34,545 nt of DNA, taken from contig JABFWF010000118.1 of assembly GCA_013362405.1 (NCBI GenBank), forward strand, positions 1-34,545. Reading direction: 5' to 3'. Both the position numbers and the translations under genes were made by a program. The stretch's first letter is position 1. Every line of letters starts with the position of its first letter. The DNA is from Lysobacter sp. Lineage in GTDB: Bacteria; Pseudomonadota; Gammaproteobacteria; Xanthomonadales; Xanthomonadaceae. Shown here piece by piece: positions 20,532 through 30,090 of this stretch. The notes beneath the pieces are model-generated. The model saw only the letters and a list, made by a program, of their open reading frames with translations. It was not told the DNA's origin and ran no database searches.

Positions 20532-20971
20532 TGGACAAGGAAATCCTCCTCGTCGAAGACAACCCCGACGACGTCGAGCTCACCCGCATCGCCTTCCGCG
20601 AAGCCAAGGTCGCCAACAACCTGGTGGTGGTGAACGACGGCGCCGAGGCACTCGACTACCTGTTCGCGCGTGGCGCCTACGCCGGGCGCAATGCCGACGA
20701 CCTGCCCTCGATCGTGCTGCTCGACCTCAACCTGCCCAAGGTCGACGGCCGCGAGGTGCTGCAGGCGATCCGCGCCAGCGAGAAGACCCGCAGCCTGCCC
20801 GTGGTCGTGCTGACCACCAGCACCGAACCGTTCGACGTCGAGGCGAGCTATGCGCTCGGCGTGAACAGCTACATCCAGAAACCGGTCGACTTCGAGCGCT
20901 TCGTCTGGGCGGTGCAGCAGGTCGGCCTGTACTGGCTGGTGCTGAACCATCCCCGCGAGACAGGCGCGTAA
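20528..20971 (+). CDS. Single-domain response regulator (Rcp1/phytochrome-partner-like)
   Basis: ILLVEDNPDDVELTRIAF, LLDLNLPKVDG, K in NSYIQKPVDFERF; overlaps HK stop by 4 bp. Confidence 0.92.
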   Translation: MMDKEILLVEDNPDDVELTRIAFREAKVANNLVVVNDGAEALDYLFARGAYAGRNADDLPSIVLLDLNLPKVDGREVLQAIRASEKTRSLPVVVLTTSTEPFDVEASYALGVNSYIQKPVDFERFVWAVQQVGLYWLVLNHPRETGA

Positions 20972-20981
20972 CGCCCCATCC

Positions 20982-21060
20982 TGTAGGAGCGGCTTCCCGC
21001 CGGGAGCTCCGCGCTCCTGGCGCGTGCTGGAAAATCTGGCGGCTGTAAGCCGCTCCCGCA
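20982..21060. repeat. REP-like inverted pair (BIME-like)
   Basis: tgtaggagcggcttcccgccgggagc ... ggcggctgtaagccgctcccgca in opposite orientation. Confidence 0.6.
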
Positions 21061-21087
21061 TCGGCTGGCTACGTCGACGCACGCGCG

Positions 21088-21792
21088 TCAGCGCTGCGCG
21101 TAGAGTTGCTCCGCGCGCTGGAACAGGATCCAGCTCGTCGCGATGAACTTGTCGCCGCCTTCGGGCCGGTTGCCGCGATGGGTGTGGGTGAACGCGGTCG
21201 GCGCGATCAGCAGGCTGCCGGTGCGCGGCGTGATGCTGCGCTGCTGGAACAGGAACTCGGTTTCGCCCGCGTCGAAGGCTTCGTTGAGGTAGAGCGTCCA
21301 CAGCAGGTGGCGGTGCAGCGTCTCGCATTGCGCGTCGCGCGGGTACAGCTCGCAGTGCCAATACGGATATCCGCCTTCGCCGGCGGCGTACCACTGCAGG
21401 TTGATCGCACCGGGCCGCAACGTGGCGCCAAGCAACGGCGCGAGCGCGGCATCGTCCATCGCGGCGATGTCCTCCGCCTGCAGGCGCCTGGGCGCGCCAT
21501 CGCCGCCAGCCTGCTGCAGCATCAGCGGCGCGATCAGCACCTGCGGATAGCGGCGCACGTAGCGCAGCAACCCGGCGAACAGCGCGGCGTTGAGCGCGGC
21601 TTCGGCCTGCGCCCATTCGGGCCTGCCGCCGATCGACAGGTCGCGGCTGCGCTTGAGCTCGGGAAACACCCCGCCGCCGACGCGCCCCGGCTGCAGCGCG
21701 TCGCTCGCCCGCAGGCGTTCGACCAGCGCGGCGCAGGTGGCCGCGTCGAGCGCGTTCTCGTAGACCTCGATGAAATCGGCGGGCTGCATCAC
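21088..21792 (-). CDS. 2-oxoglutarate/Fe(II)-dependent oxygenase (prolyl 4-hydroxylase-like)
   Basis: INLQWYAAGEGGYPYWHCELYPRDA...LLWTLYLNEAFDAGETEFLFQQRSITPRTGSLLIAPTAFTHTHRG. Confidence 0.8.
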   Translation of the reverse strand: MMQPADFIEVYENALDAATCAALVERLRASDALQPGRVGGGVFPELKRSRDLSIGGRPEWAQAEAALNAALFAGLLRYVRRYPQVLIAPLMLQQAGGDGAPRRLQAEDIAAMDDAALAPLLGATLRPGAINLQWYAAGEGGYPYWHCELYPRDAQCETLHRHLLWTLYLNEAFDAGETEFLFQQRSITPRTGSLLIAPTAFTHTHRGNRPEGGDKFIATSWILFQRAEQLYAQR

Positions 21793-21808
21793 GCGCGCCG
21801 GTCCCGCG

Positions 21809-22861
21809 TCAGGCCAGCGCCGGTTGCGCGGCGCGCGCGTCGTGCTCGGCGTGGTAGCGCACCGCGGCCTCGACTTCGTGCTTCGAGCCGAGGAACACCG
21901 GCACGCGCTGGTGCAGGCCCGACGGCTGCACGTCGAGCATGCGCTGGCGCCCGGTGCTGGCCGCGCCGCCGGCCTGTTCGACGAGGAAGCTCATCGGGTT
22001 GGCCTCGTACATCAGCCGCAGCTTGCCGCCCTTGGGCGCGCACTTGCTGTCCAGGGGATAGCTGAAGATGCCGCCGCGGGTGAGGATGCGGTGCACGTCC
22101 GCCACCATCGAGGCAACCCAGCGCATGTTGAAGTCCTTGCCGCGCGGGCCTTCCTTGCCCTCGAGCAGATCGCCGACGTAAGCCTGCATCGGCGCTTCCC
22201 AGAAGCGCTGGTTGGACATGTTGACCGCGAATTCCTTCGTTTCCTCCGGAATGCGCATGCCGCGCGTGGTCAGCACGAAGCTGCCGACCTCGCGGTCGAG
22301 CGTGAACGCATGCGCGCCGCTGCCGACGGTCAGCACCAGCATCGTCGACGGCCCGTAGGTGCAGTAGCCGGCAGCGACCTGCGCGGTGCCGGGCTGCAGG
22401 AAATCGGCGTCCGACGGCGTGGTCACGCCTTCCGGGCAACGCAGCACCGAGAAGATCGTGCCGACCGAAATGTTGACGTCGATGTTGGACGAGCCGTCGA
22501 GCGGATCGAACAGCAGCAGGTAGTTGCCGCGCGGATACACGTCGGGAATCGGCTGCGAGTGGTCCATCTCCTCCGAGGCGAGGCCGGCGAGGTGGCCGCC
22601 CCAGGCGTTGGCCTCGAGCAGGATCTCGTTCGAGAGCACGTCGAGCTTCTTCTGCGCCTCTCCCTGCACGTTGATGCTTGCGTTGCCCGCGGTGCCGGCA
22701 TCGCCGAGCACGCCACCGAGCGCACCCTTGCCGACCGCGATCGAGATCGTCTTGCACGCGCGCGCCACTACTTCGATCAGCAGCCGCAGGTCGGCGCCGA
22801 TGCGGCCGGCGCGCTCTTCCTCGATCAGGAACCGGGTCAGCGAGATCTGGGGCGGGGACAT
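21809..22861 (-). CDS. fbp: Class I fructose-1,6-bisphosphatase
   Basis: [30 protein letters not shown] motifs; 350 aa. Confidence 0.93.
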   Translation of the reverse strand: MSPPQISLTRFLIEEERAGRIGADLRLLIEVVARACKTISIAVGKGALGGVLGDAGTAGNASINVQGEAQKKLDVLSNEILLEANAWGGHLAGLASEEMDHSQPIPDVYPRGNYLLLFDPLDGSSNIDVNISVGTIFSVLRCPEGVTTPSDADFLQPGTAQVAAGYCTYGPSTMLVLTVGSGAHAFTLDREVGSFVLTTRGMRIPEETKEFAVNMSNQRFWEAPMQAYVGDLLEGKEGPRGKDFNMRWVASMVADVHRILTRGGIFSYPLDSKCAPKGGKLRLMYEANPMSFLVEQAGGAASTGRQRMLDVQPSGLHQRVPVFLGSKHEVEAAVRYHAEHDARAAQPALA

Positions 22862-22905
22862 GGGCACGGCAACCGGAAAAGGGCGCCCATTGTCGCCGAC
22901 CGGCG

Positions 22906-22922
22906 GCCTGCTGACAGCAGGC
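22906..22922. promoter_or_regulatory. 17-bp perfect palindrome, candidate operator
   Basis: GCCTGCTG-A-CAGCAGGC in the fbp / SRPBCC divergent intergenic region, with a further GCAGGC half just downstream. Confidence 0.4.
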
Positions 22923-22972
22923 TGGCAGCAGGCCCGGCGCACGCTGCCCGTCTCGCCAACGGAATGTCCGCC

Positions 22973-23842
22973 ATGTGGAGCCGCGAATCCTCCATCGACA
23001 TCGACACCAGCGCCGCCCGCGTCTGGGCGTTGTTCGCCGACGTGGCCGGCTGGCCCGCCTGGAACGCCGGCATCGCGCGCATCGCCCTGCATGGCCCGTT
23101 CCACGACGGCAGCGTGTTCAGCATGCAGCCGCCGGGAATGGACGCATTCGACAGCACCCTCGTCGAGGTCGCGCCGGAGCGCGGCTTCACCGACGAGACG
23201 GTGTTCGGCGACAGCGTCGTGCGCGTGCGCCATGCCATCGCGCCACGCTCGCCGGGACGCGTGCGGGTGGTGTTCCGCACCGAGGCCGACGGGCCGGAAG
23301 CCGCGCGGATCGGCGCCGCCGCCAGTGCGGATTTCAACGACGTCCTGCAAGCACTGAAACGACAGGCGGAGCAGAGCGCGGATGGCCGCCACGATTTCGA
23401 TTTCCTGCACGGCGCCTGGCAGGTCCGCAACCGTCGGCTGCAGCGGCGGCTCGCCGGCTGCACCACCTGGGACACCTTCGACGCGCGCGTCACCTGCCGC
23501 CCGCTGCTGGGTGGGCTCGCCAACCTCGAGACCCACGAGACCGACTGGAACGGCGGCTACCGCGGCCTCGCCTTGCGCCTGTACGCGCCGCACGCGCGGC
23601 GCTGGTCGATCCATTGGGCGAACGGCGACGACGGCGTGCTCGAGCCGCCGGTGATCGGCGGCTTCGATGGCGACGTCGGGGTGTTCGAGGGCGAGGACCT
23701 GCACGCGGGCCGCCCGGTGCGCGCGCGCTTCACCTGGACGCGCCTGGATGCGGTCCACGCGCGCTGGGAGCAGGCGTTTTCCGCCGATGGCGGCGCGTCA
23801 TGGGAAACCAACTGGGTGATGGATTTCGCGCGCGACGCGTAA
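22973..23842 (+). CDS. SRPBCC (START/polyketide cyclase-like) N-domain fused to a second beta-rich domain
   Basis: N-term [29 protein letters not shown]; second half begins [19 protein letters not shown]. Confidence 0.75.
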   Translation: MWSRESSIDIDTSAARVWALFADVAGWPAWNAGIARIALHGPFHDGSVFSMQPPGMDAFDSTLVEVAPERGFTDETVFGDSVVRVRHAIAPRSPGRVRVVFRTEADGPEAARIGAAASADFNDVLQALKRQAEQSADGRHDFDFLHGAWQVRNRRLQRRLAGCTTWDTFDARVTCRPLLGGLANLETHETDWNGGYRGLALRLYAPHARRWSIHWANGDDGVLEPPVIGGFDGDVGVFEGEDLHAGRPVRARFTWTRLDAVHARWEQAFSADGGASWETNWVMDFARDA

Positions 23843-23875
23843 CCGTGGCCTCGACCTTCGACAGGAGCGATCGCG

Positions 23876-24697
23876 ATGAACCCCTTCTTCAAGAACCTGC
23901 TGTTCCTGCACGGATACGTCGGTCCTGGCGCTCTGCCCGGGCGCGCACCCGCATCGCCGGCCTCGACGTCACGCTCCCCCGGCGTTGTCGAACTGCGCGA
24001 CTACACCCTGCATCCGGGGCAGCGCGACGTGCTGGTCGCGCTGTTCGAGCGCGCGTTCATCGAGTCGCAGGAAGCGCTCGGCATGCAGGTGCTCGGCCAT
24101 TTCCGCGACCTCGACGATCCCGACCGCTTCGTCTGGTTCCGTGGTTTCGCCGACATGGCCGCGCGCGGCGAGGCGCTGCCGGCGTTCTACCGTCACGGCG
24201 AAGCGTGGCGCACCCATCGCGACGCGGCGAACGCGACCATGCGCGACTCCGACAACGTGCTGCTGTTGCGCGAGGCGTGGCCGGGTTCGGGCTTCGCGCC
24301 CGCGGCGCCGCGTCCGCCGGCGGGTACGACGCCTGCGGCCGCCTGCATCGTGGTGGTCACCCATGCGCTGGCGCAGCCCGCGGATGCGGAGATGCGCGAA
24401 TTCTTCCGCACCTCCGTGCAGCCGCTGGCGCGCGTGCACGGCGCGCGGCCCCTGGCGACGTTCGTGACCGAGCGCGCCACGAACAACTTCCCGGCGCTGC
24501 CGGTGCGCGAAGGCGAGCACGTGGTGGTGTCGGTCAGCGCGTTCGACGACGTCACCGCGCATGCGCGCTACGCCGAGGCCATCCGCGCGGACGTGCGCTG
24601 GCAACGCGAGGTCGCCGGCTTCCCCGCGTCGCGCAGCATCGCCCCGCCGCAGGTGCGACGGCTGCAACCGTGCGCGCGCTCGGCGGTGCGCGGCTAG
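23876..24697 (+). CDS. NIPSNAP-family protein
   Basis: VELRDYTLHPGQRDVLVALFERAFIESQEALGMQVLGHFRDLDDPDRFVWFRGFAD. Confidence 0.8.
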   Translation: MNPFFKNLLFLHGYVGPGALPGRAPASPASTSRSPGVVELRDYTLHPGQRDVLVALFERAFIESQEALGMQVLGHFRDLDDPDRFVWFRGFADMAARGEALPAFYRHGEAWRTHRDAANATMRDSDNVLLLREAWPGSGFAPAAPRPPAGTTPAAACIVVVTHALAQPADAEMREFFRTSVQPLARVHGARPLATFVTERATNNFPALPVREGEHVVVSVSAFDDVTAHARYAEAIRADVRWQREVAGFPASRSIAPPQVRRLQPCARSAVRG

Positions 24698-24741
24698 CGG
24701 CGGCCGTGTACGGCAACGGGCGAGGCAGGCGATGATGGCGC

Positions 24742-25452
24742 ATGCGTCGCGCCGACCGGTTGTTCCTCATCATCCATGCCCTGCGCGGTCGTCGTGTCGC
24801 CCTGCCGGCGCACGCGCTCGCGCAGACGCTCGGCGTCTCGGCGCGCACGGTCTACCGCGACGTCGCCGACCTGCAGCGCTCGGGCGTGCCGATCGAAGGC
24901 GAGGCCGGCGTCGGCTACCTGCTGCGCCGTGGCGCCGACATCCCACCGCTCATGTTCAATGCCGATGAGCTCGAGGCGCTGGTGGTGGGCACGCGCTTCG
25001 TGCGTGCGTTCGGAGGCGAGCGCCTGGGGCGCGGCGCGGCGGCGGCGCTGCTCAAGATCCAGGCGGTGCTGCCGGCCGAGCTGCGCGAACGCGGTCGTCG
25101 CACGCGCATCTTCGCGCCGCCACGCGAGGATCGCATCGAATCCACCGGCCTGATCGACCGCCTGCACGCCGCCATCGACGCGCGCCGGGTGTTGCGCCTG
25201 GACTACCGCGACCAGGACGGGCACGCCAGCGCGCGCGACATCGAGCCGCTGTGCCTGTCCTTCTGGGGCGGCGCGTGGACGCTGGGCGCGTGGTGCCGCC
25301 TGCGCGACGGCTTCCGCAGCTTCCGTCCCGACCGCATCGTCGCCTTCGCGCCGCTGGAGCGGGACGGCACGCCGGAAACGTTCGAGGAAACGCCGGCGCG
25401 CGGCCTGGACGCCTACCTGCGCGCGGTCGGCGCGCTGGGCCTGGGCGACTGA
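24742..25452 (+). CDS. YafY-type HTH + WYL-domain transcriptional regulator
   Basis: MRRADRLFLIIHALRGRR..LAQTLGVSARTVYRDVADLQRSGVPIEGEAGVGYLL and a WYL-like C-terminal domain. Confidence 0.9.
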   Translation: MRRADRLFLIIHALRGRRVALPAHALAQTLGVSARTVYRDVADLQRSGVPIEGEAGVGYLLRRGADIPPLMFNADELEALVVGTRFVRAFGGERLGRGAAAALLKIQAVLPAELRERGRRTRIFAPPREDRIESTGLIDRLHAAIDARRVLRLDYRDQDGHASARDIEPLCLSFWGGAWTLGAWCRLRDGFRSFRPDRIVAFAPLERDGTPETFEETPARGLDAYLRAVGALGLGD

Positions 25453-25456
25453 GCGA

Positions 25457-26356
25457 CTAGACGTCGCCGTCGTTCGACCAGCCTTCTCCGGTCCCACGAT
25501 GGAACACGCGGTCGGCGTCGCGCACGGTACCGGCCGGGAACGACGGCTCGTTCGCCAGGCGGGCGTAGATCGGCGTGAAATCCGGCCGCGTCGCCTCCAT
25601 CAGCTGCTCGAAACTGTCGATGACGAAGTAGGTCTTCTGGTAGGTGTCGATGCGGTAGCGCGTGCGCATGATCCGCTCGAGGTCGAAGCCGATGCGGTTC
25701 GGCGCGTCGCTTTCCAGGCAGTGGATGCTTTCGCCCTTCGACGACACGATGCCGCTGCCGTAGATGCGCAGCCCGTCCTTCTGGCGGATCAGGCCGAACT
25801 CGACCGTGTACCAGTACAGGCGCGTGAGCATCTGCAGCGCCTCGGGCCCGACGCCATGCGCCTTGACGCCGCCCTGGCCGTACGCCTGCATGTAGTCGGC
25901 GAACGCCGGGTTCATCAGCAGCGGCACGTGGCCGAACAGATCGTGGAAGAGGTCGGGCTCCTCGATGTAGTCGATCTGGTCGGGACGGCGGATCCACCAC
26001 GTCACCGGGAAGCGTCGGTTGGCGAGGTGGTCGAAGAAATCGAGCTCGGGCAGCAGGCCCTCGACGCCGATCAGCGTCCAGCCGGTGGCGGCGTGCAGGA
26101 CCTCGTTGAGGTCGGCGAACTTCGGAATGCGGTCGGGCGCCATGCCCATCGCGTCCTGCGCCTGCAGGAACTCGTCGCAGGCGCGGCCGGGCAGGATCTC
26201 GCGCTGGCGCGCATACAGCGTCGCCCAGGTCGCATGGTCGTCGGCGCCATAGCCTTCCCACGGCTGCTCGACGATGCCGGTGGCGTAGACCGGCACCTTG
26301 CCCTTGTCGGTGTGCAGGTTCTCGACGCGGCGCGGCTGGGCAGTGGCGACGTTCAT
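25457..26356 (-). CDS. phhA: Phenylalanine 4-monooxygenase
   Basis: PDLFHDLFGHVPLLMNPAFADYMQAYG iron-ligand motif, YWYTVEFGLI, YGSGIVSS. Confidence 0.95.
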   Translation of the reverse strand: MNVATAQPRRVENLHTDKGKVPVYATGIVEQPWEGYGADDHATWATLYARQREILPGRACDEFLQAQDAMGMAPDRIPKFADLNEVLHAATGWTLIGVEGLLPELDFFDHLANRRFPVTWWIRRPDQIDYIEEPDLFHDLFGHVPLLMNPAFADYMQAYGQGGVKAHGVGPEALQMLTRLYWYTVEFGLIRQKDGLRIYGSGIVSSKGESIHCLESDAPNRIGFDLERIMRTRYRIDTYQKTYFVIDSFEQLMEATRPDFTPIYARLANEPSFPAGTVRDADRVFHRGTGEGWSNDGDV

Positions 26357-26435
26357 GGCGTGGCTCCGATGATGCGCCGACTGTAGCGGGTCGGGCGCGC
26401 AACGGGCTTGCGTCGTTGCGCCGATGTGGCCAGCC

Positions 26436-26454
26436 GGCGCACGATTGTTGCGCC
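26436..26454. promoter_or_regulatory. Inverted repeat in phhA/Lrp divergent promoter region
   Basis: GGCGCA-cgattgt-TGCGCC, 17 bp before the GTG of the Lrp gene. Confidence 0.45.
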
Positions 26455-26470
26455 AACCAGGGAAATCGTC

Positions 26471-26953
26471 GTGAAGGACGCCACCGCCACCTTCGATCGC
26501 ACCGACCTCCTGCTGCTCGCCGAGCTGCAGCGCGCCGGCCGCCTGACCAACGCCGAACTCGCCGAGCGCGTGCACCTCTCGCCCTCGGCCTGCCTCCGCC
26601 GCGTGCAGCGGCTGGAGCGCGAGGGCGTGATCGCCGGCTACCGCGCCGAGGTCGATCCGGCGCGGCTCGGACTCGACCTCACCGCCTTCGTGCGCGTGCA
26701 GCTGGCGCGCCACGATGCCACGGCGATCGAGGCCTTCAGCGCCGCCGTCAACGCGTGGGACGAGGTGGTCGCCTGCCACGCGCTGACCGGCGACATGGAC
26801 TACCTGCTGCACGTGGTGGTGCGCGACCTCGAACACTTCTCGCGCTTCCTGCTCGACCGGCTGCTCGGCCAGGCCGGCGTGGCCGACGTCAATTCGAGCT
26901 TCGTGCTGCGCACGGTGAAGGCGTTCCGCGGCTTGCCGCTGCCGCGCGCGTAG
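26471..26953 (+). CDS. Lrp/AsnC-family transcriptional regulator
   Basis: FDRTDLLLLAELQRAGRLTNAELAERVHLSPSACLRRVQRLEREGVI; divergent from phhA; GTG start. Confidence 0.93.
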   Translation: MKDATATFDRTDLLLLAELQRAGRLTNAELAERVHLSPSACLRRVQRLEREGVIAGYRAEVDPARLGLDLTAFVRVQLARHDATAIEAFSAAVNAWDEVVACHALTGDMDYLLHVVVRDLEHFSRFLLDRLLGQAGVADVNSSFVLRTVKAFRGLPLPRA

Positions 26954-27061
26954 CAAGCCGCAGGCAGCACCGGGCTGCTGCGAGGAAGACCGCGCGAGAT
27001 TCCAGCTGCGCTTTGCTTACCCGGCGACGTTGGCTGACCCGGGCTGCTTCGGGCCTGCAGA

Positions 27062-28765
27062 TCAGTGCGCCGAGTGGCCGAAGCGCGCGCCGAAAAAATC
27101 CCCTCCCTTCCATTGCGGCGGCGCCGGCGCGTCGCCGACCTCCACGCCCAGGCGCGTGGCGAAACGCGCCAGGCGCGCCGCGTCCTCGTACTGGATCGGC
27201 TGGCGCGCGTCGTCGCAGGGACGGTGGTAGCAGTCGCGCAGGAACACGCGCTGCGCGAGCAGCGGCATGGTGGTCGCGTCGGCCTGCTTGCCGGCACTCG
27301 ACGCGGCCGGCACCACGCCGCCGTCGAGCATCAGCGCCGGCACGCCCGCGCGTACGAACGCGTACTGGTCGCTGCGCACGAACACCGCTTCCTCCGGGAA
27401 CGGATCCGGCGACAACGGCACGCCGAGCGCATCACCAGCGTGTTGCGCCGCCGTGCCGAGGTCGCTGTGCGCGCCGCCGATCGCGATCGCGTCGCGACTC
27501 GGCGCGAGCAGCATCGGCATGTCGAGGTTGATGTCGGCCACGAGCCTGGCCGTCGGCGCGCCGGGCGGATGCAGCGCGAGCCACTGCGCGCCGAGCAGGC
27601 CCTGCTCCTCGCCGGTGAGCGCGGCGAACAGCAGCGGGCGCCTGGGCGCCTGCTGCGTGCGCGCGGCTTCCAGCACGATGGCCACGCCAAGCGCGTTGTC
27701 AAGCGCGCCGTGGAAGACGTGGTCGCCGCCTTGCGCGGCGACGCCGAGATGGTCGAGGTGCGCGCTGTAGAGCAGCTGTTGCGAAGCGAGCGCGGGATCG
27801 CGACCCGGAAGGCGCCCGAGCACGTTGCGGCCGTCGAGCGACGCGATGTGGCTGCGCGCGGCGAGGTCCAGCGTCACCGGCAAGGCGAAGCCACGCTGCC
27901 GCTCCTGCTCCACCGCCTGTGCGAGTTCCGCCGCGGTGTGGCCGCTGCCGTCGAAGACGAGGTCGGCGGCGGCAAAGCTGACCCGCGCCACCACCTGCAG
28001 CTGCGGTTCGTCGTCGAGCGCATGGCCGTCGCCGGCGCGCAGGCGCATGTCCGGACGGTCGAATGCAGCGGCAGACTGCGTCCACGGCGCCGCGGCCTCC
28101 TGCGCGGGCGTGTCGACGAACACCGCACCGATCGCGCCATGCGCCGCGAGCGTGCGCAACTTCTCGCGCATCGACGCGTGGAAGGCACGACGGTCGGCGT
28201 CGAAGCGCGCCGGCGCGCCGCCGAACAGCACCGCGATGCGGCCATGCAGGTCGAGCCCGGCGAAGTCGTCGTGGCCGAGGTCCGGCGCTTCCACCCCTTG
28301 GCCGACGAATACCGCCGGCGCGCGCACTGCCGCCGTCGCGCGGGCGAAGCCGGGCATCGGCAGGAACTGGTCGCGCACGCGCAGGCTGATGTCGCGATCG
28401 CGACGCACGACGACCAGGCGGGCACCGTCGGCAACGCGCGTCGAGGCCAGCAACGGCACGCGCTGGAAGTAGGTCTCCTCGTCGCCCGCCGGCTGCAGCC
28501 CGAGCGCGCGGAAGCGGTCGGCGACGTATTGCGCGGCGCGGTCGTAGCCGGCGCTGCCGGTCAGCCGGCCCTGCATGCGCGCATCGGAGAGCGCGCGCAC
28601 GTCGGCGGCGATCCGCGCCGCGGCCGCGCTGGCCTGTGGGGGCCCCGGCGCCGGCGACACCGATGGCGTGGGCTGCCGGCTGCAACCGGGCAGCGACAGC
28701 GTCGACAGCAGGCAGGCGGCGAGCAGGCGGACGGCGAGGCGGATCGGCGGAAGCGGTCGTGGCAT
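27062..28765 (-). CDS. M28-family metallopeptidase, lipoprotein/secreted
   Basis: Lipobox LSTLSLPGC; YSAHLDHLG, GALDNALGVAIVLE, ALTGEEQGLLGAQWLA metal-ligand motifs. Confidence 0.9.
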   Translation of the reverse strand: MPRPLPPIRLAVRLLAACLLSTLSLPGCSRQPTPSVSPAPGPPQASAAAARIAADVRALSDARMQGRLTGSAGYDRAAQYVADRFRALGLQPAGDEETYFQRVPLLASTRVADGARLVVVRRDRDISLRVRDQFLPMPGFARATAAVRAPAVFVGQGVEAPDLGHDDFAGLDLHGRIAVLFGGAPARFDADRRAFHASMREKLRTLAAHGAIGAVFVDTPAQEAAAPWTQSAAAFDRPDMRLRAGDGHALDDEPQLQVVARVSFAAADLVFDGSGHTAAELAQAVEQERQRGFALPVTLDLAARSHIASLDGRNVLGRLPGRDPALASQQLLYSAHLDHLGVAAQGGDHVFHGALDNALGVAIVLEAARTQQAPRRPLLFAALTGEEQGLLGAQWLALHPPGAPTARLVADINLDMPMLLAPSRDAIAIGGAHSDLGTAAQHAGDALGVPLSPDPFPEEAVFVRSDQYAFVRAGVPALMLDGGVVPAASSAGKQADATTMPLLAQRVFLRDCYHRPCDDARQPIQYEDAARLARFATRLGVEVGDAPAPPQWKGGDFFGARFGHSAH

Positions 28766-28889
28766 GCAGGCGCTGGGTCGGGCGACGGGCGACGCTAGCA
28801 CAGGCTTGCGCACGCGATCCCCGATGCGTTCACGGCCCGCTTCCGCCGCCCTCGCAATCATTTGCCGCGCGGAACCATCGGAGCGCGAC

Positions 28890-30068
28890 GTGGAGCGGCA
28901 CGACGATCGGGCGCTGGCTGCGACCCTGATGCGCGATTTCGCCGAACGCACCGGCCTCACCGGCGCGGAGGCGGCGCGCCGCTACCTGTGGACCGACGCC
29001 TTCGCGGTCTGCAACTTCCTCGGCCTCGCCGAAACGGCGCTGGCCACGCGCCTGGTCGAACAGGTGCACGCGGTGCTCGGCGCGCACCGCCCGGATGACA
29101 CCCGGCACGGCCCGCTCAGTGGTCTGGACGCCGCGGCCGCGCGCCGCCATCCGACCCAGGGCGGCCTGCGCATCGGCAAGCCGCTGCCCGAGCGCGCGCC
29201 GGGCGAGCCGCCGGATCCGCGGCTCGAATGGGATCGCGACGGCCAGTACTTCCATTACCTGACGCGCTGGATGCACGCGCTCGACCAGTACGCCCAGCGC
29301 GCGGGCGTCGTCGACGCCAATCGCTGGGCGCGCGAGCTGGCGCGCACGGCGGTGCAGGCGTTCGTGGTCGTCGGCGACGGCACGCCGCGGATGGTGTGGA
29401 AAGCGAGCATCGGGCTGGATCGTGCGCAGGTCGCCTCGATGGGACAGCACGATCCGCTCGACGGCCTGGTCACCTGCCTGCAGCTGCGCGCGCACACGCC
29501 GCCCGGCAGTGGCGGGCCGACGCTTGCGCCGGAGCTGCGCACGCTCGCCACGCTGGTCGCCGGCACCAACCTGCTCACCGACGATCCGCTCGGCATCGGC
29601 GGGCTGCTGGTGGACGCCTACCGGCTCGCCCAGCTGCTGCGCGAGAAGCCCGGCGACGACGCGTTGCTCGGCCTGCTGCTCGCCGCCGCCGCCGGCGGCC
29701 TGCACGCGTGGCTGCAGCAGCGCCCGCTCGCGCGACCCGCGGACGAGCGCCTTGCGTTCCGTGAACTCGGGCTGGCGATCGGTCTGTCGGCTGCGGCGCG
29801 CCTGTGGCGGCTGCTGGAGCACGACCACGCGCCGATCGCCGGGCAGCCGGCGGTGCGCGCGAGCCTCGATGCGCTGATCGCGCAGGTACCGCTGGCACGA
29901 CGCATCAGCAGCCATTGGAGCGAACCCGGCCAGCGCACGTCGGCCGCCTGGCGCGCGCACGAGGACATCAATGCGGTGATGCTGGCGACCAGCCTGGCGC
30001 CGCAAGGCTACCTCGACTTCGACCGCGCGCAGGCCACGCCGAAGCAGTCGGCGGCGTGGTCGCGCTGA
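28890..30068 (+). CDS. Uncharacterised protein, predicted mostly helical
   Basis: 392 aa from GTG (VERHDDRALAATLMRDFAERTGLTGAEAARRYLWTDAFAVCNFLGL...); followed by a strong terminator; coding frame consistent. Confidence 0.75.
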   Translation: MERHDDRALAATLMRDFAERTGLTGAEAARRYLWTDAFAVCNFLGLAETALATRLVEQVHAVLGAHRPDDTRHGPLSGLDAAAARRHPTQGGLRIGKPLPERAPGEPPDPRLEWDRDGQYFHYLTRWMHALDQYAQRAGVVDANRWARELARTAVQAFVVVGDGTPRMVWKASIGLDRAQVASMGQHDPLDGLVTCLQLRAHTPPGSGGPTLAPELRTLATLVAGTNLLTDDPLGIGGLLVDAYRLAQLLREKPGDDALLGLLLAAAAGGLHAWLQQRPLARPADERLAFRELGLAIGLSAAARLWRLLEHDHAPIAGQPAVRASLDALIAQVPLARRISSHWSEPGQRTSAAWRAHEDINAVMLATSLAPQGYLDFDRAQATPKQSAAWSR

Positions 30069-30090
30069 CGCGCGCGCTCCTGCAAACAAG

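Noticed and set aside
27065-28798. 577-aa plus-strand ORF opposite the M28 peptidase
   Set aside because: Antisense shadow ORF with repetitive RRH/EQ composition; the minus-strand peptidase has catalytic motifs and a signal peptide.
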